From Eublepharis macularius (Eukaryota; Chordata; Lepidosauria; Squamata; Eublepharidae), in the NCBI RefSeq assembly GCF_028583425.1, contig NC_072795.1:66416001-66480000 (forward strand): DNA of 64,000 bases. The letters are read 5' to 3'. Shown here in pieces: positions 1 to 12,444 of the stretch (its first letter is position 1; each line of letters begins with the position of its first letter). A program made the position numbers and the translations under genes. The notes under the pieces are model-generated. The model saw only the letters and a program-made list of their open reading frames with translations, ran no database searches and was not told where the DNA came from.

Positions 1-799
1 CTGTATTCCCATAGTACAATTACAAAGAGAAAGATTTGCATTATTTTCTTCCTATTTTTCAGAACACCCATATCAGAACCATCCCAAAGAGCTGGTGGCA
101 AACTCCACCACACAGACCCAAGGCTCCACAGATTTCTTTTCCATTTCTAAAAATTGTTAAGCCTGCCACCCTGAGCTTCCATGGCCAGCCCAGGAGGGAT
201 TAGAAGAGGTAGACAGCAGGGCAGGTACTTATCCCTTTAATTCCCTCTTTGCTTTGTTTATCCAGCTCACCTCCTTCAAACCCCATTAAGGAACCCTACT
301 ATCCAACTAATAGGAAAACAACTTAACCCCTTCCCAGCTATCCTTGCCCCACAAAGTACACATCTGTAATTAGTTGGGGTGAGTGTCACAAGCAGTGGGG
401 CATACAGTGCTAATACAAACTAGACACAGATTAGTTGGGGTTGTGTGCTGGTTTGGTTAGTTAATACCTTGGAATGTATTAAGTGCTGCTTGCCCAGGCA
501 TTGACTTCTGCGCAGCTTGGAAATCACTTTTCATTCCATTGCAAAGCCTTTAAGGTTCTTACTGGATTGCAGCCCTGTCCACATGCTTCATGATGAGTTT
601 TATGATCTAAATAATTGGCAGGTTATGGCATTTGGAGGCTTCTGTCTAGGAGGGAAACTTTAATGTTGGCATCCATGATAGCTGGTAAACCCTGGATCTG
701 TTCCATTGTTTTCCCATTTCCTATCTTTTTAGTACTGACTTGTTATGACTCGTCCTATATGATGTGTTTGCTCTATTATGCTGGTCGATAAATTGAGCC
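1..799. other. Noncoding, nothing recognised
   Basis: No ORF with coding character, no clear repeat and no RNA gene is visible. The last few hundred bases may be degraded LINE sequence running into the fragment that follows. Confidence 0.5.
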
Positions 800-1230
800 T
801 ATGAAGGATATAAAGACAGCCTGTTCTGGATGACATTGCACTAAAAGAACAGCTGGGGGAGGGTACAAATCTTGCTTGCAAACCTTTGCCAAACTTGGCT
901 CATGCACCAGTGAAATGAGGTTTGGCCACCACAATTATCCATGCCAATACCAACTATAGCAAAACACTTGGCAATGGGCAGCCCTTCAAAATTGTTCAGA
1001 ATTTTTGCATTTGGTACAAAATATGTGTTATAGAAGTCATATTCTGCCAATGTTAAAGGAGCTTCACTGGCTGCCTATTCTCCTCTGGGCCCAACTAAAA
1101 GTGCTGATTATGACCTTTAAAGTCTTAAATGACCTGCAATTGGAATGCTCAAAGGGTTTTTCCTTGCCTGACCAATCTTTCTCTGTGTATCCCTGCTAGA
1201 GATGCTTCTTATAGTATGGCCTTACACACT
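800..1230 (+). mobile_element. Degraded L2/CR1-type LINE fragment (reverse transcriptase C-terminal region)
   Basis: The plus-strand frame around 1005-1199 reads LVQN, then HILPMLKELHWLPI, then LKVLIMTFKVLNDL. This is the characteristic run after the fingers/palm region in Jockey-group (L2/CR1) LINE polymerases, usually LQxVQNxAARL...HWLPV...FKVLxLTYKALxxL. The Leu-rich text around 820-860 may belong to the same copy. Frames are broken, so this is an old 5'-truncated insertion, not a gene. Confidence 0.6.
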
Positions 1231-2289
1231 CCCTGTTCTTAGACTAAACTTAAGTTGTTCATGAAATTAAGTATGTCCACTTTCCAAACTAAACAAGGCA
1301 GCCACAAGCAAGGGGGCTTTTACCCCCAGGGAAGTGCCCAGAAAGAGGTTTACCTGGCTCCTAGTTTTAGCTACCAGTGGAGACATTCCCTTTTACCTGG
1401 GATTTTGGTTTCAGGGGAGGAGTCTTGCTGCAGTTTAAGCACAGCTGAAGATGCCTGGTTGGTAGCAAGCTCTCTTTATTTTGTAGTTGGCTGATGACAG
1501 CAGGTGTTATCTGAGGGTTGTTCTGATGTTGTCTTGTATTGCTGTATTTTTATTGTTTGGTGGCAATTGAAGCCATCTCATGAAACCATAAAGCTTGAAT
1601 TGGAAGTCTTATGGCCAGACAGGACTGTTTTTTGGCACTAGACAACAGTTTGTGTGTGCAGCTGGTAGTGGATTCAAAAATTGCAAGTCTGTATACATGG
1701 ATCATGTTCCAAAAAACAAGGTGTTAACACAGACAGATGGAGAAGTTCATACAAGCAACAAACAGATGAGAAAATGCTACTGAAAATGCCATTTCTGTCG
1801 TCTACTTTGCACACAAAAATAAAAACCTTGTTATTAGAGATGTAGAGATTTGACACTACACTAGATTAATTTGTCTTTAGAGACAAATTGATATTTAACA
1901 TAGGAATTTCCCTATTTTTTAGGACAATGGCACTTTGAAAATTAATTTAGAGAAGTGTATTTAAGAAATTAACTTGGAAGCAAAATGGAACAGAAGATGG
2001 GGTTCTCCACTGGAAGCTAGAAGATTCTTTTCATCTTTCTACTGTGTGAAGACATTGCCACTCCTCATCTTTACCAGATTGAAAGCTCTTCAGCAGAGGG
2101 ATAGATTCATCTCCAATTGTTTGCACAGATATTGCTTCTAGTTTGGAGTAAAAATTAACAAGACTCAAACAAACCATCTCTGCTGCTTTTATGTCTTGTC
2201 CCTCAGCTTACATTAGGGTTTTCTACAATTTTCCCTGTCAGAAAGTTTGGGTCTTTAACCCCTGCATGACAAGAAGAAATTCAACAGGA
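1231..2289. other. Noncoding, nothing recognised
   Basis: ORFs at 1255-1494 and 1595-1783 show no recognisable domain and no exon context. They are treated as chance. Confidence 0.45.
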
Positions 2290-2299
2290 GTGAATTTTC

Positions 2300-2390
2300 A
2301 GTATGTCTTTTAAGGTGCTCCTGGACCCAAATCTTGCTTTTGCTACTACAAACCCACACGATTACCCACCTGAAACTATTTTCCAAGCTA
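2300..2390 (+). repeat. Short interspersed element, 'GGTGCCACTGGAC' family (diverged copy)
   Basis: The text AAGGTGCTCCTGGAC followed by ...CTACTACAAACCCACACGATTACCCACCTGAAAC matches a unit that recurs in this window at about 19.28, 35.68, 38.86-38.99 and 58.37 kb. The core is 'AAGGTGCCACTGGAC...CAGACTAACATGGCTACCC'. I know this as a common sauropsid interspersed repeat but cannot give a firm family name. Confidence 0.5.
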
Positions 2391-4879
2391 GAAGATGTAG
2401 TTATGGAAAGAGTTGTACCTGTTAGATTTCATGAGATCATTTTAAAGGCCAGAATCTCAGCTGATAATAAAGCTGAGATGCCTTAGCCAGCCTTGCTAAT
2501 GTGTTTTTTGAAGCCTGCCTTACTGATACCTCCCCCATTAAAGCATCAGGTGGATAGTCCAGACTGGACAGATCAATGCTGTGTGCTCAGCCACTCTCTC
2601 TTCCTGGGACTCTCTTCCCCAACCTTGCTGTGATCAGCTCCCTAGTGGTTTCCTTTATCAGCAGCTGAAATCCATGTTTTCTTAGTTGCTTGTACTAGTA
2701 TCAGCATTAACCCTTGACCTCAAAGTGTAGCTTTTTCTTCTTTCCACAATTATGTTTACTGAGCATTTTCCCCCCTTTACTGAGAGAGATTAACTGGTGA
2801 GTCTCACACACAGGTTCATTCTTCCTGCAGCTGAGTTTTCATGTGTGGAGGCTACTAAGTCCTGTTAAGAAAATGTTTAAAATGGAGCTGCATACGTCAC
2901 AGAGAAAGTTCATATTTGTGATTAACATTTTCATAAGGAAAATAAGAAGCCACATATTTTTTCTGGCAGAGTCCCTATAGTTTGACCATAACAACTAGAA
3001 AACTGACAAGTGCAGCTGCCGTTGTGGCTGAAATAAATGGCCCACTAAAGTTATCATGTCAACTAAATACAACTTCTAATTGGCTGATATTACCATTTGG
3101 GCAAGTCTCGTGTTGTCACATTAATTAATCAGATTTATATTAGTTTTTTACTGTGTATGAATCTCAACTGGAGGTACAAGCAATGCATAGTTTGCAAGAC
3201 AAATCTATAAAGATGGTTAGAAATAATTCAAAAATCACAACAGCAAACAATCTCGTGGTACCTTAAAACCTAAGCAAACCATAAAACCATACATGAATGT
3301 CCATGTGTTTGCAAGCTACTACTTAAAAAACGATGTGGACAGCCTAAAAGTGATGATGGCAAGCAAGTCAAAGCCCTGAACTGTAAATACATAGTAAGCA
3401 ATATGGACCATTGATACGCCAGACCGTCCTGTAATGCACTTGCCCAGCAGCAGAAAATTAATGGAGGTTATCTCAGAGGATCCAAATATAGGATACCACC
3501 CATTTTAAAACATAGTGTGAGTTTTATTTTTGAAACTGTAGCTCGTATCTGGCTCAGATTACAGCAAGATACAGTAAAGTGCGTGTATTCTATAGTCATC
3601 AATGGAAAATCATGCTATATAATTGAAAATATGTTTGGATGAGTGGCTTTATGTTAACATACCCTCAACTACTAGAATAAGGCTGTAGACCTGTATAGTA
3701 ACCATGGAGTAGGTCCCATTGAAATCAGAGTGGGTTACTTTTGAATAAATATACTTAGGTTTTGTATTATAAAGTTGCTTCCCTAATATGTACCAGGAGA
3801 GTCAATTCATGCTCACACAAAGAATAGAGCACTCTGGTGCTTTAAAGTCTAGCAATGAGATTTTGCAGCTAACAGCCTACATTGTCAAATGTGTGAAGTT
3901 ATCTAAAAGTTGTAAGATCTCTCCTCTTTTCCATTCTTTACCACACTTAATGGACTAGCTCATAAAAGCTTCTTCTGTTCACTTTATTATTGGCTCAGTT
4001 TGCATCTTCTCTTTTAATAATCCCATCCAATATGATACAAAGAACTCCCCTCTGGTCCTTTAAATGGGAAAAAGATGCAAAGAAAATGATGTTGCTTCTG
4101 CTGCAGATACCCAGTTGGCTGTTTCCAAGATAGATGGAACCAACCCAGGATTGAAAAGGAGGGTTGGGAATTAATCAGCAAATGTGTTGGCAACTATCTG
4201 CTCCAAAATACACTGGAGCATGTCCAGACAGCACATGTTTGGCACTTTGAGATGGAGCACGCCTGGCCTCCACATTCCACAGCAGCCCTTGGCTTTGGGG
4301 GATGGAGGAGTTAGCATGCACTATATGGCAAATGTGGAAAAACAGGTGTGTGTTTGATAAGTTGCAGGGTAGTTAAGAGGAGAAGCTCAGCTATTAATCA
4401 GGGGTTTATATTTTCCTGAATGATAAGAACTTCTCCTGTGTTGTTTGTTTGAAAAATATCCCTATGCTATCATTTGATTATCCTGAAAGTAATATAACTT
4501 AGACTGGGAATCAAGACATTTGAATTCAGGTTGTAGTATAGATCTGGGTAAATGTGAACAATTTTTCTTATCCTCTGAGCTGCAGAATATATACTCTATG
4601 ACATTTTTTCTCACCCTTCCTTCAATAATCTTAGGGTGGCTTAAACAGTTCTGTTCTCTCCTTGGATTAAAAGAGTCCGCGACCACTCAGTGAGACTTTT
4701 GACTAAGTAGACATCTGAACATAGGTCTTCCCAGTCCTAGTTTCATAGTAGGTTGATTTGGACTAATGTGGCTACCTGCAACCTTTTTACACCACAATTG
4801 ATCTCAAAAGATACTCAAGTTCATTGAACTTGGACTACTTAGCCTGAATTCAGTTAGCCATGCTATCATACTTCTCAAC
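2391..4879. other. Noncoding, with a candidate conserved block near 3.0-3.18 kb
   Basis: No gene is seen. The block at about 3010-3160 carries TAAT-type and ATTGGCTGAT-type sites with no repeat signature, and could be a conserved noncoding element. Weak matches to common squamate repeats occur near 3245-3290 and 3690-3770. The ORF at 4462-4686 has no coding character. Confidence 0.35.
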
Positions 4880-4899
4880 CAGAGTGGCGGCTGCAGTTC

Positions 4900-5040
4900 A
4901 TCAGCTTTGCCAATTCCTGGCATCGCCAGTTTTTAGAAGATCACATAGCAGGTGAATTTGAAAGATCTCCACCTGAGACCTAGAGAACCACTCCAGGCAG
5001 AGAATACTAGACTTGAGAGACCAAGGGACTGACTAACTAT
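4900..5040 (+). repeat. tRNA-derived squamate SINE, partial copy
   Basis: The order 'ctggcatcgccag', 'gatctccacctgagacctagagaaccac' and 'actagacttgagagacca' follows the body of the SINE that is better preserved at 7.56, 34.78 and 54.02 kb (core: 'ctggcatctccagtt...cctgagaccctggagagcc...'). The 5' tRNA-like head is missing or decayed. Confidence 0.5.
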
Positions 5041-6000
5041 AGTAAAGCTTCATGCATTCTGTGTTTTACATGTTTAGCATACTCACAGATAAAAATGGCA
5101 AGAGAGAGAGAGCTTTTTGCATCTTCTCAGCAGCCACATTAGCGAAGTATGGATTGTAATCTATTCTGCTGGATGTGGTTATGGAACCAAGGGCCTCATG
5201 GTTATTCAACACAAATTCATGTGAAGTAAAATGTGGCCCTATATCCCCCTCTTAACACCCCAGCAGGGCAGTTGCAGCGGTGAAGCTCCCTCTAGTGGTA
5301 GTTAATATACAGATGATATACAGGTAGTTACATACAATACTAATAACGTTGCCCCACTCTAGGCCACACACACGGGTTGTAAAGCACAGCCCTCTTCTTG
5401 TTGCAGCAGATGGGCAACATTCCTTTAATGCTGCTGCCTTGTATTCAGTCTCTGATCTTGCATAAATCATCTGTCTTCATTAATCCAGTATTTAGTTTGT
5501 AACAATGACTAACCAAATGCCTCTAGGAAGCTTACAAGCAACCCTCCCCTGCCATATGTCCCCAGCTTCTGATATTTGGAAGTATACTGCCTCTGAATAT
5601 GGAGGTTCCATTTAGCCATTGTGACTGATAGGAGGAGCATGCATGAGCAGACATGGGGTTGAGCAAGCAGGAGGAGCTTTGAGCAGCTGAGGGGTGGCCA
5701 GAGTGGCCTGGCAGGATGGAAAGTGCTTCTTTTGAAAAGAGCTATCAGTAACATGCTGCTGTCACAGTGCCTAACTTCACTGTATCTCTTGCTTCAATAA
5801 AACAGGTAGGTCACTTTTCAAGCATTTCAAAGGGGCAGGTATTCTTCTGCCTCTCTCACATCCCCAACTCCCTAACAATTCAAGATGAAAATTACACGTG
5901 TGTGTTTTTATTGTTCTTTCCCATTTATGCAACTCAGGGAGTAAGACATTGGCCCTTTCTGCAGAACCACAGAAAACATAAATTAAATTTTTAAAACTTA
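5041..6000. other. Noncoding, nothing recognised
   Basis: A short (AG)n run occurs at about 5101-5111. The ORFs at 5252-5470, 5509-5754 and 5767-5994 look like chance ORFs, with no domain, splice context or supporting codon pattern. Confidence 0.45.
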
Positions 6001-6002
6001 TT

Positions 6003-6206
6003 TAGATACTATATACCTCGCTTTTCTCCCCAAAGGACCCAAAGCAGCTTACAACACTGGTCTTCCTCCTCTATTTATCCTCACACTAACTGCTCTGTGA
6101 GGTCGGTTAGGCTGAGAGTATGGGACTGACCCAAGGGCATCCAGTGAGCTTCCATGGTTTGAAACTAGGCCTGACACTCGGACCACTACACCATGCTGGT
6201 ATGCTG
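6003..6206 (-). mobile_element. tRNA-derived MIR-like SINE (minus)
   Basis: The plus strand reads, in order, TTTAGATACTATATACCTCG, 'cttttctccccaaaggaccc', 'tcctcacactaactgctctgtgaggt', 'ggttaggctgagagt' and 'ggaccactacaccatgctgg'. On the minus strand this is a tRNA-like head (CCAGCATGGTGTAGTGGTCC) followed by a CORE/MIR-like body and an L2-type tail. At least seven related copies lie in this window. Confidence 0.8.
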
Positions 6207-7554
6207 TAAGCGACTGTGATGCAGCACTCCAAGAACAGGTTGCCAGTGCCGTAAAAATTGCCTTGCTGGATCAGGCCCATCTGGTCTCAACAGTGGCCAT
6301 GCAGGTGCCTCAAAGAGCTCCCCAAAGTTAATTTCTGTCCTCATCCCAATCGGGGATGAGGTGGAGAGAAGTGCTACAGAACTCTCAGCCCATATTCTTC
6401 AAGAGGAAATTCCCATTTAGCATTTAATCTTATTTAGATAGTTGTATAAAGAAGATGTGGCATTGTGACTGATTGTTCCTAAGAGTTGGTTGAAAGAGAA
6501 CTGAAGTAGGAAATGGAAAGTTTTTTAAAGACTTTGACATTGCTTGGGAATTGGGTTGCTCTCCCATACATCCTCCATTCTACGCACATTTCTCAGAGTG
6601 CTTTCCGCCTCCCACATATTATGTGCCTGTCAGGAAAGAGCCCATTTCAAACAAAATGGTCAGATCGAAAAACAATAAATATAGTGGGAAGCCTATTCTA
6701 ACACAAGATCTAGCATGGATCTCAAACTGGGCTTTAGCTGTAGCTAATGCTGCAGCCACAAAATATATGTGATAGGCACAGGTTTGACTATCCTATGAGC
6801 AGTTTCCTGCCCCTGGTTCCAGATCTTTTCATTTCTCACATTCTATTTATTTCATTGATGCATGTGGGTGTGTGGGGTCTGCAATCATGGAGGCCACTGA
6901 GAAGTGTCTACTTCTACTTGTAATCCCTGTTGCCTCTTAGGTTCCTTCCCCTTTACTTGTTCTCCCACTTCTTTCCCCCTACCATGGCTATTCTCATTGT
7001 TTCTGTTGTCTTGACTCTTTGCTTCCCATTTGCCTTTACTTTGGCTTCCACACTGTAGTGGCCATAACAACCAAAGTCTTCAACAGCTACATCTGGGGCA
7101 TTTAGAATGAAGAAATATTTACGGGAAGGTAAAACAAAAGTACTATCATCCTGCTGCTTTTAAATCTGTTAAGAAAGCACTTTACTTACAGAGCTGCCAA
7201 CTGTATCAATACAGAAACAGTCAGAAGCTCAAGATGATTTTGAAGTACACCATTTATGCAGCATTTTCATTGGGCATTTTTGAGCAGTTGTGAACATCTG
7301 GAGTTTCCAGGCATCGTCTAGAAACCTCTGCTCTCAGATTGTAATAGGCTGCTGCTATTTACCCAATAATCAGTTGAATTCCTCAGCCCCCTAGCTTCAC
7401 AACTGGTGGCATTCCCTCATCTTGCTGTTCCTGAGCAGCAGAAAAAAACAACTGAATGGACTGGCCTTTCTTCCAGCCTTAGAATCCAGTCTTACAACAT
7501 ATAGTATACTATATCATTTAGGACCTCTACTTCCAATTCAGCTTATCCCATTTC
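6207..7554. other. Noncoding, nothing recognised
   Basis: The overlapping ORFs at 6513-6772 and the one at 6885-7070 lack domains and splice context. No repeat that I can name. Confidence 0.45.
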
Positions 7555-7555
7555 A

Positions 7556-7768
7556 GACGGAAGGGCTGTTGCTCAATAGTACAGCATCTGCTTTGCATGT
7601 AGAAGATCTCAAGTTTCAGTCCCTGGCATCTCCAGTTAAAAGGATCAAGTAAGAGATGATGTGAAAGGCCGCTGCTCAAGACCCTGGAAAGCCACTATGA
7701 GTCTGAGTAGACAATAATTACCAATGCTCTGATTTAGTATAAGGCAGCTTCCTGAGTTTTCAGCAATA
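7556..7768 (+). mobile_element. tRNA-derived squamate SINE (second family), nearly full copy
   Basis: It starts with a tRNA-like head ('gaagggctgttgctcaatag...gcatctgctttgcatg') with a degenerate B box (CAAGTTTCAGTCCC). It continues 'ggcatctccagttaaaagga' and 'gaccctggaaagcc' and ends 'gatttagtataaggcagctt'. The same order is seen at 34.78-34.96 and 54.02-54.22 kb. Confidence 0.75.
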
Positions 7769-7779
7769 TATGTTGTCTG

Positions 7780-8975
7780 ATTCTGCCAAATGGCTCTGAA
7801 ATAGCTCAGCTGATCAACGCTGCCATGTGTTATTCAAAAACCTATGACAAAGCCCTCTATGACATCAGTCATTAGTTTGTGGGAGTTCCATACAACTTGC
7901 CCTTAATTGTTCTTAATGAAAAACTGCCACTAATGATACAATCTGAAGTGGGGAGAGATGAGGGAAGGAGAAGGTCCTTAACCCTTTCCTTTAGGCCCGT
8001 TTTCCTCTCAAAACTGCCTCAGCTAAGCTGTTTTTCTCCCCAGAGGAGAAGGCAAGAACTATGGGAAGAAAAGCAGCTGGGGAGCATTTTGAGAGGAAAA
8101 ATAGCTCACTGGAAAAGGTTAAAGCACCCACTCCCCACTGCCTTTGCTGCACTCCTAACCTCAAACACTAGCAGCTGTTTCTCATTTTTTAAATGCTGGG
8201 GGAAAGCTATGTGGAAGTCCATATGTGGTTTTGCCCTTACAGAGGCTCACTGATATCAGGGTTACTCTGTTGATGGCAACAAGAAAGACTGGATAGGCGA
8301 GAATGCAAAGGGAGTTAATTGAGATGGGGGGGCAGGGTCTAGAAAATGCATTGCCTTAGCAAGTCCAGATATGTGTCTAGCCTTTTTTGCTGCTGCTCAG
8401 TCCCATAGCTACCACCAATTCAATATGCCTACCTGAGTCAGCATCACAATCTTAATTATATCTAATTCCCAATTAACCTTTGTATCACCAAAATGAAAAA
8501 AAAATGTATCTAGGCTTTGGCAATACACTTGTCTCTGGATTAATCACACAGTTACACAAGATTAGTTAACTGGGAATAGCTGTGGTTCTACATTCAAAGT
8601 GTCTCAAACCAGTCCCCACTGAGCCTATAAGCATGAGTTAAAAGAATAAACATGCTTGCATCCCTTTATACCACTTTCACCATCCAGACTTTAAATATTA
8701 ACTTCTGTGGCTAAAATATGTTAATGTTATTGGAATGGACTGAGAATTAGAGGGTTGAATAATGTCCTCATGTGCATTTTCTCTGTCTTTCCCTCTCCCA
8801 TCCTGACTCCTGTGTAAACTTCTGTGGAGGACAGCAGTCAAATAAAACTAACTGAAATCTGAATAATACAGAAATATCTCTTGAAACAGAGTGAGGGAGG
8901 CAGACCATCAATCCCACCCTACTTTGACACAGCCACCGTCACCACCAGATAAAATAGGCCAGGGAAATAATAGTC
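7780..8975. other. Noncoding; weak repeat similarity to 31.68 kb
   Basis: The stretch about 7970-8260 shares short blocks in order with 31.68-31.85 kb (cctttcct..aggc..gttttcctctcaaaac, later 'gagaggaa..agct'). They are probably two copies of one uncharacterised repeat. The 124-aa ORF at 7879-8253 lies in it and is not regarded as a gene. Confidence 0.4.
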
Positions 8976-9225
8976 ACTGTGAAAAGAATTAAAGAGGTCT
9001 GCATTTTCGTGAGTCCTGCCAGGTTAATACCACTGCCTATCTCCCTGACAGCTACAAGATTGATTACCAGCCTCAGCGCTCTTTATAACTTGATCAGGCG
9101 AATTAATCTCTGGCTGTGGGCCCATCTGATGCCTGGCATCGCAAATTTAATTTGGAGGTGTAGCAGCTCTTATTCTGTGTTGCCCCCCTTCTCTTTTCTA
9201 CTCCCCCCATACATGTAGGAAATGT
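8976..9225. promoter_or_regulatory. Candidate conserved noncoding element / enhancer
   Basis: About 250 bp with no repeat signature, balanced composition and many homeodomain-type cores in close spacing (GGTTAATACC, GATTACC, CGAATTAATC, AAATTTAATTT). The texture resembles deeply conserved enhancers of homeobox loci. If the human gene order holds, this lies between KAZALD1 and TLX1. No alignment was run, so conservation is an inference. Confidence 0.4.
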
Positions 9226-9424
9226 GGGGTTGCTGTAACAACGAGGCCTAGTGATGGCTTCTAACTTGAGGCCTGAGCTGTCAAGGCTTTAGAAATCCCA
9301 TGGGAGATGTTTCATCAGGTACGCAGAGAAAAAGAGGCTTAACAGACACTAAGTAAGACATATTAATGTACTAAAGACTTAATGAAGTTTGGAGGGGTGG
9401 AGGTACAGAGGGGAAAGTGCTTAC

Positions 9425-9530
9425 TTTATTAGTTTATGGCCGATTAATGGGAATGGTCATTACAATGATGGAGATGGATTACTCCCATCAAAGTGCTCCT
9501 GCCATTCCCATTCAAATATTGGTGTTGCCT
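9425..9530. promoter_or_regulatory. Candidate conserved noncoding element
   Basis: The segment carries GGCCGATTAATGGGAATGG and CATTACAATGATGG, followed by a second GGAATGG-type site in inverted form ('gccattcccattc'). There is no repeat or coding character, and it lies 200 bp from the stronger candidate at 8.98-9.22 kb. Conservation is not tested. Confidence 0.3.
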
Positions 9531-9892
9531 GATGTAGAGGCTTCTTCCTGATCTGCCTAGGAGATCTTCACTCTTTGTGCAGTCATAAAGGTGTGTCTTT
9601 GTACACAAGGGAGACAAGGGCTACTGAGATAAATATCTTTGTAAACCAGATTCAGTGAAACAAAAAAAAATCTGTTAAGGACGAAATGTTTCTTTGTCAG
9701 AAATGGGAGAAGAGAGAGAAATGTTCTAGAATAAGAGGAATTCATAAAGAAAATAAAAATATTTTCATGAAAAACATATGTTGAAAAAAGAAATGTTATA
9801 AGATTGAAAGTAATGGGCCACTTCATCTTGAACAGGAGCTATGATCCATACAGGATGGCAAAGCAAATAGGTAAAGTCTCCCGATAACCTGA

Positions 9893-10640
9893 GAGTTACG
9901 GTTGGGTTGCCATGTGTCCTCTGGCGGCAGGAAATCTCCTACCCCCAGCATGTGTTGCCTGTCAGCGTAGCAGCAACCAGTGGAAGAAAAAAAATCACCT
10001 TTGGCAACAGCAGGACATCACTTCTGGGAAAACCTCTCTAGGAATTGCTAGAAACTCTATGGTAAAACAATAGTTTCCAGTGATTCCTAGAGAATACTGG
10101 TGTCACTTCTAGATTTCCCCAAAAGTGATGTCCCATTGTCGCCAATGGTGGTTTTTTGAGTTTAATTAAAAGTTAATTTAAAAGTAGGACCTGGTAACGC
10201 TAGTGGGAGTCAAGAAGTGTTGTCTGAGCTGACCTAGTGGTGATTGTTGCAGGTTGTCCTTCCCTCTGCCCCCAGCCTCCTTCCCCCCCAACCACTCACC
10301 GGGCTGGTGGGGGGAAAGGTGCAGGAACAGGCCTTCCAGGGCACACTCCTAGTGTGGCATGACAATATCACTCCCAGGACAGACATCATTGTGCAGGCCC
10401 CAGGAGTGCTCCTGAGCTTTTGGCCAGCTGATTCGGCCTGTTAGGGGGTCCAAATCAGCCCGATGCAACGCGTGGGAGCACTCCCAGCCCCTGCATGATG
10501 ACATCGCTCCTAGAAGTGACGTTGTTGCACCACACCAGGAGCACATGCATGCTTTGTGTGCATGCAGAGACATCAACAGATAAGTTCCAGGTCTCCTCCC
10601 CCCGCCCCCACCAGGAGAGTAAGGGGATCTGGCAACCCTA
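9893..10640. repeat. Composite of 'GGTTGCCA...TGGCAACCCT' squamate repeats
   Basis: The left edge reads GGTTGGGTTGCCATGTG and the right edge GGATCTGGCAACCCTAGG, an inverted pair typical of common squamate MITE-like repeats. The inside holds further fragments ('ccaaaagtgatgtcc', 'gatgacatcgctcctagaagtgacg'), so more than one copy is probably nested. Related copies are at 42.74, 43.50 and 53.78 kb. Short ORFs inside are repeat-derived. Confidence 0.5.
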
Positions 10641-12235
10641 GGAAAAGGATGGCTTTTAGCCAGCTAGGTGATTGTGTATGGTGCCACATGGTGAAGATAA
10701 AACCTCTCAAGTCAAGCAGAAAACCCTTGATTTGGATCACAACATCTTCCTCATTCTCCTGGGGATCCTGCAAAAGAGACTAACGCTCTGAATCTTGTAG
10801 TCAAATATTGAGGTCCAGCTCTCTCACATCTAGTTTATTTACCAGTCAATCCTGCAAGAATATTAGTGGACTGAAGAGAAAATCAGATGGTCACCAGGGT
10901 TCAGCTGTACTTTTTGATTACAGTAATATCTGCCTGGTTTCCAGATTCAAATGTAATTGTATAGAAATACCTTTTAACTTTAGTATTAGGGCATGACAAA
11001 AACCCCACATTCAGTGTTATGAGTGGGGGCAGTTTTTCTTTTATTGAATTCTTTATGAATGTGCTTGTGGTAGTCCTACACCAAGATTACACCACCAAAC
11101 AGATTATTGGGCTGCCGACTCTCATCCCATATCACATGTTTTGGAAAAGACTAATTTCAGAAAACATCTCCTCTCTTCCCCTGCAACCCATACATCTCAG
11201 TAACACTGATAATCAGATCAATGATTATAATTTTAGCTGTTTAAATTTAAAATCTTTTATCTTGAGTGTTTTTTATGTTTAAGAAAGCCACATTTTCCCC
11301 ATTTTTATGGGAGAAGTACAGTCCAATGATTTGAATATCATTGCTATCACTATTTATTTTCTAATTTTAATAAAATTATTGCATATGAAAAAATGTTATT
11401 TCACTCTTTGACTGTTTCTTGTTCTTTTATTTTTGTAATTTTTGTCATTCCAGCCTTTCAACCTGTAGAAAGACCTAGAAAAAAAAGAAAAGAAGAAAAA
11501 GCATTATAATATAATACGTTACTTATAATCATGTAATACAATGGTGCACGTTATTACAGATGGTGAGACATTGTCACTGTCTGAAAGTTGACAAGAGGGT
11601 TGCTTTATGGAAGCTTGCCGTTTGATGGAAAATCATGTTTGGGGAATCAGAGGGTTACGTTTTCTTAAAACTAAATCTTGTATAGTTCTGAGCATGTCTT
11701 CAGCAGAAAGTAGTCATGGAGAAGTTTTGTTCAGTGTCCCATCTGATGAGTCCCACTAGTGACATGGCTCTTTAGAATCCAGTTTGACTTATAGCCTTTT
11801 GTTAATTGTTGAGTGATTTATATCTTTCCTTATGAACTGACTGGAATTGGATTAGGTACAAACACCCATGTGCTCTGACTGGGCTTGATTAAACTCCCAT
11901 CTGTGCATTTCCATGATTTGTAGGGTTTATTATGATGTGTTTTGAAAAAGCATGTGTTTTGGGAAAGGGAGTAATAGAGTTCATTATTAAAACAAACAAC
12001 TTATTAATGTCACTTAGGAGTAATAATATTTTTTTAGTTACCAGAATAAATACTGTGCTAACTACTTCTCAGGTTTGTTTTATGGTAAATCTAGAATTGC
12101 TGCCTCCATCGGTCACCCTTGAGAATTTTAGGCCTGGTTGTTGGTTTTCTCAGCATCTCTCAAAATGGCCAGTTTAGTGAACATTGAAAAGTAGCGTATG
12201 GGTAAGTTGACTGGGGAACAAAGAAAAGGCCAACT
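10641..12235. other. Noncoding, AT-rich
   Basis: No gene seen. ORFs at 11019-11282 and 11932-12177 are AT-driven. The stretch 11330-11530 is very AT-rich. No repeat is recognised with confidence. Confidence 0.45.
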
Positions 12236-12280
12236 TTCAAAGATATATTATTGAAGGCTTTCGCAGCCAGAGAACGATGG

Positions 12281-12435
12281 TTGTTGTGGATTTTCTGGGC
12301 TGTATAGCCGTGGTCTTGGCATTGTAGTTCCTGATGTTTCGCCAGCAGCTGTGACTGGCACACACAGCTGCTGGCAAAACATCAGGAACTACAATGCCAA
12401 GACCACGGCTATACAGCCCGGAAAATCCACAACAA
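12281..12435. repeat. Near-perfect palindrome with 73-bp arms (interspersed-repeat fragment head to head)
   Basis: Left arm 12281-12353 and right arm 12363-12435 are reverse complements with about two mismatches, separated by 9 bases (ACTGGCACA). The arm text (CATTGTAGTTCCTGATG, GCCAGCAGCTGTG) is a common sauropsid repeat that I associate, tentatively, with Penelope-like element ends. The flank 12249-12280 continues the usual repeat text on the left only. The short ORFs overlapping it are repeat-derived. Confidence 0.75.
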
Positions 12436-12444
12436 CTTTTCAAA

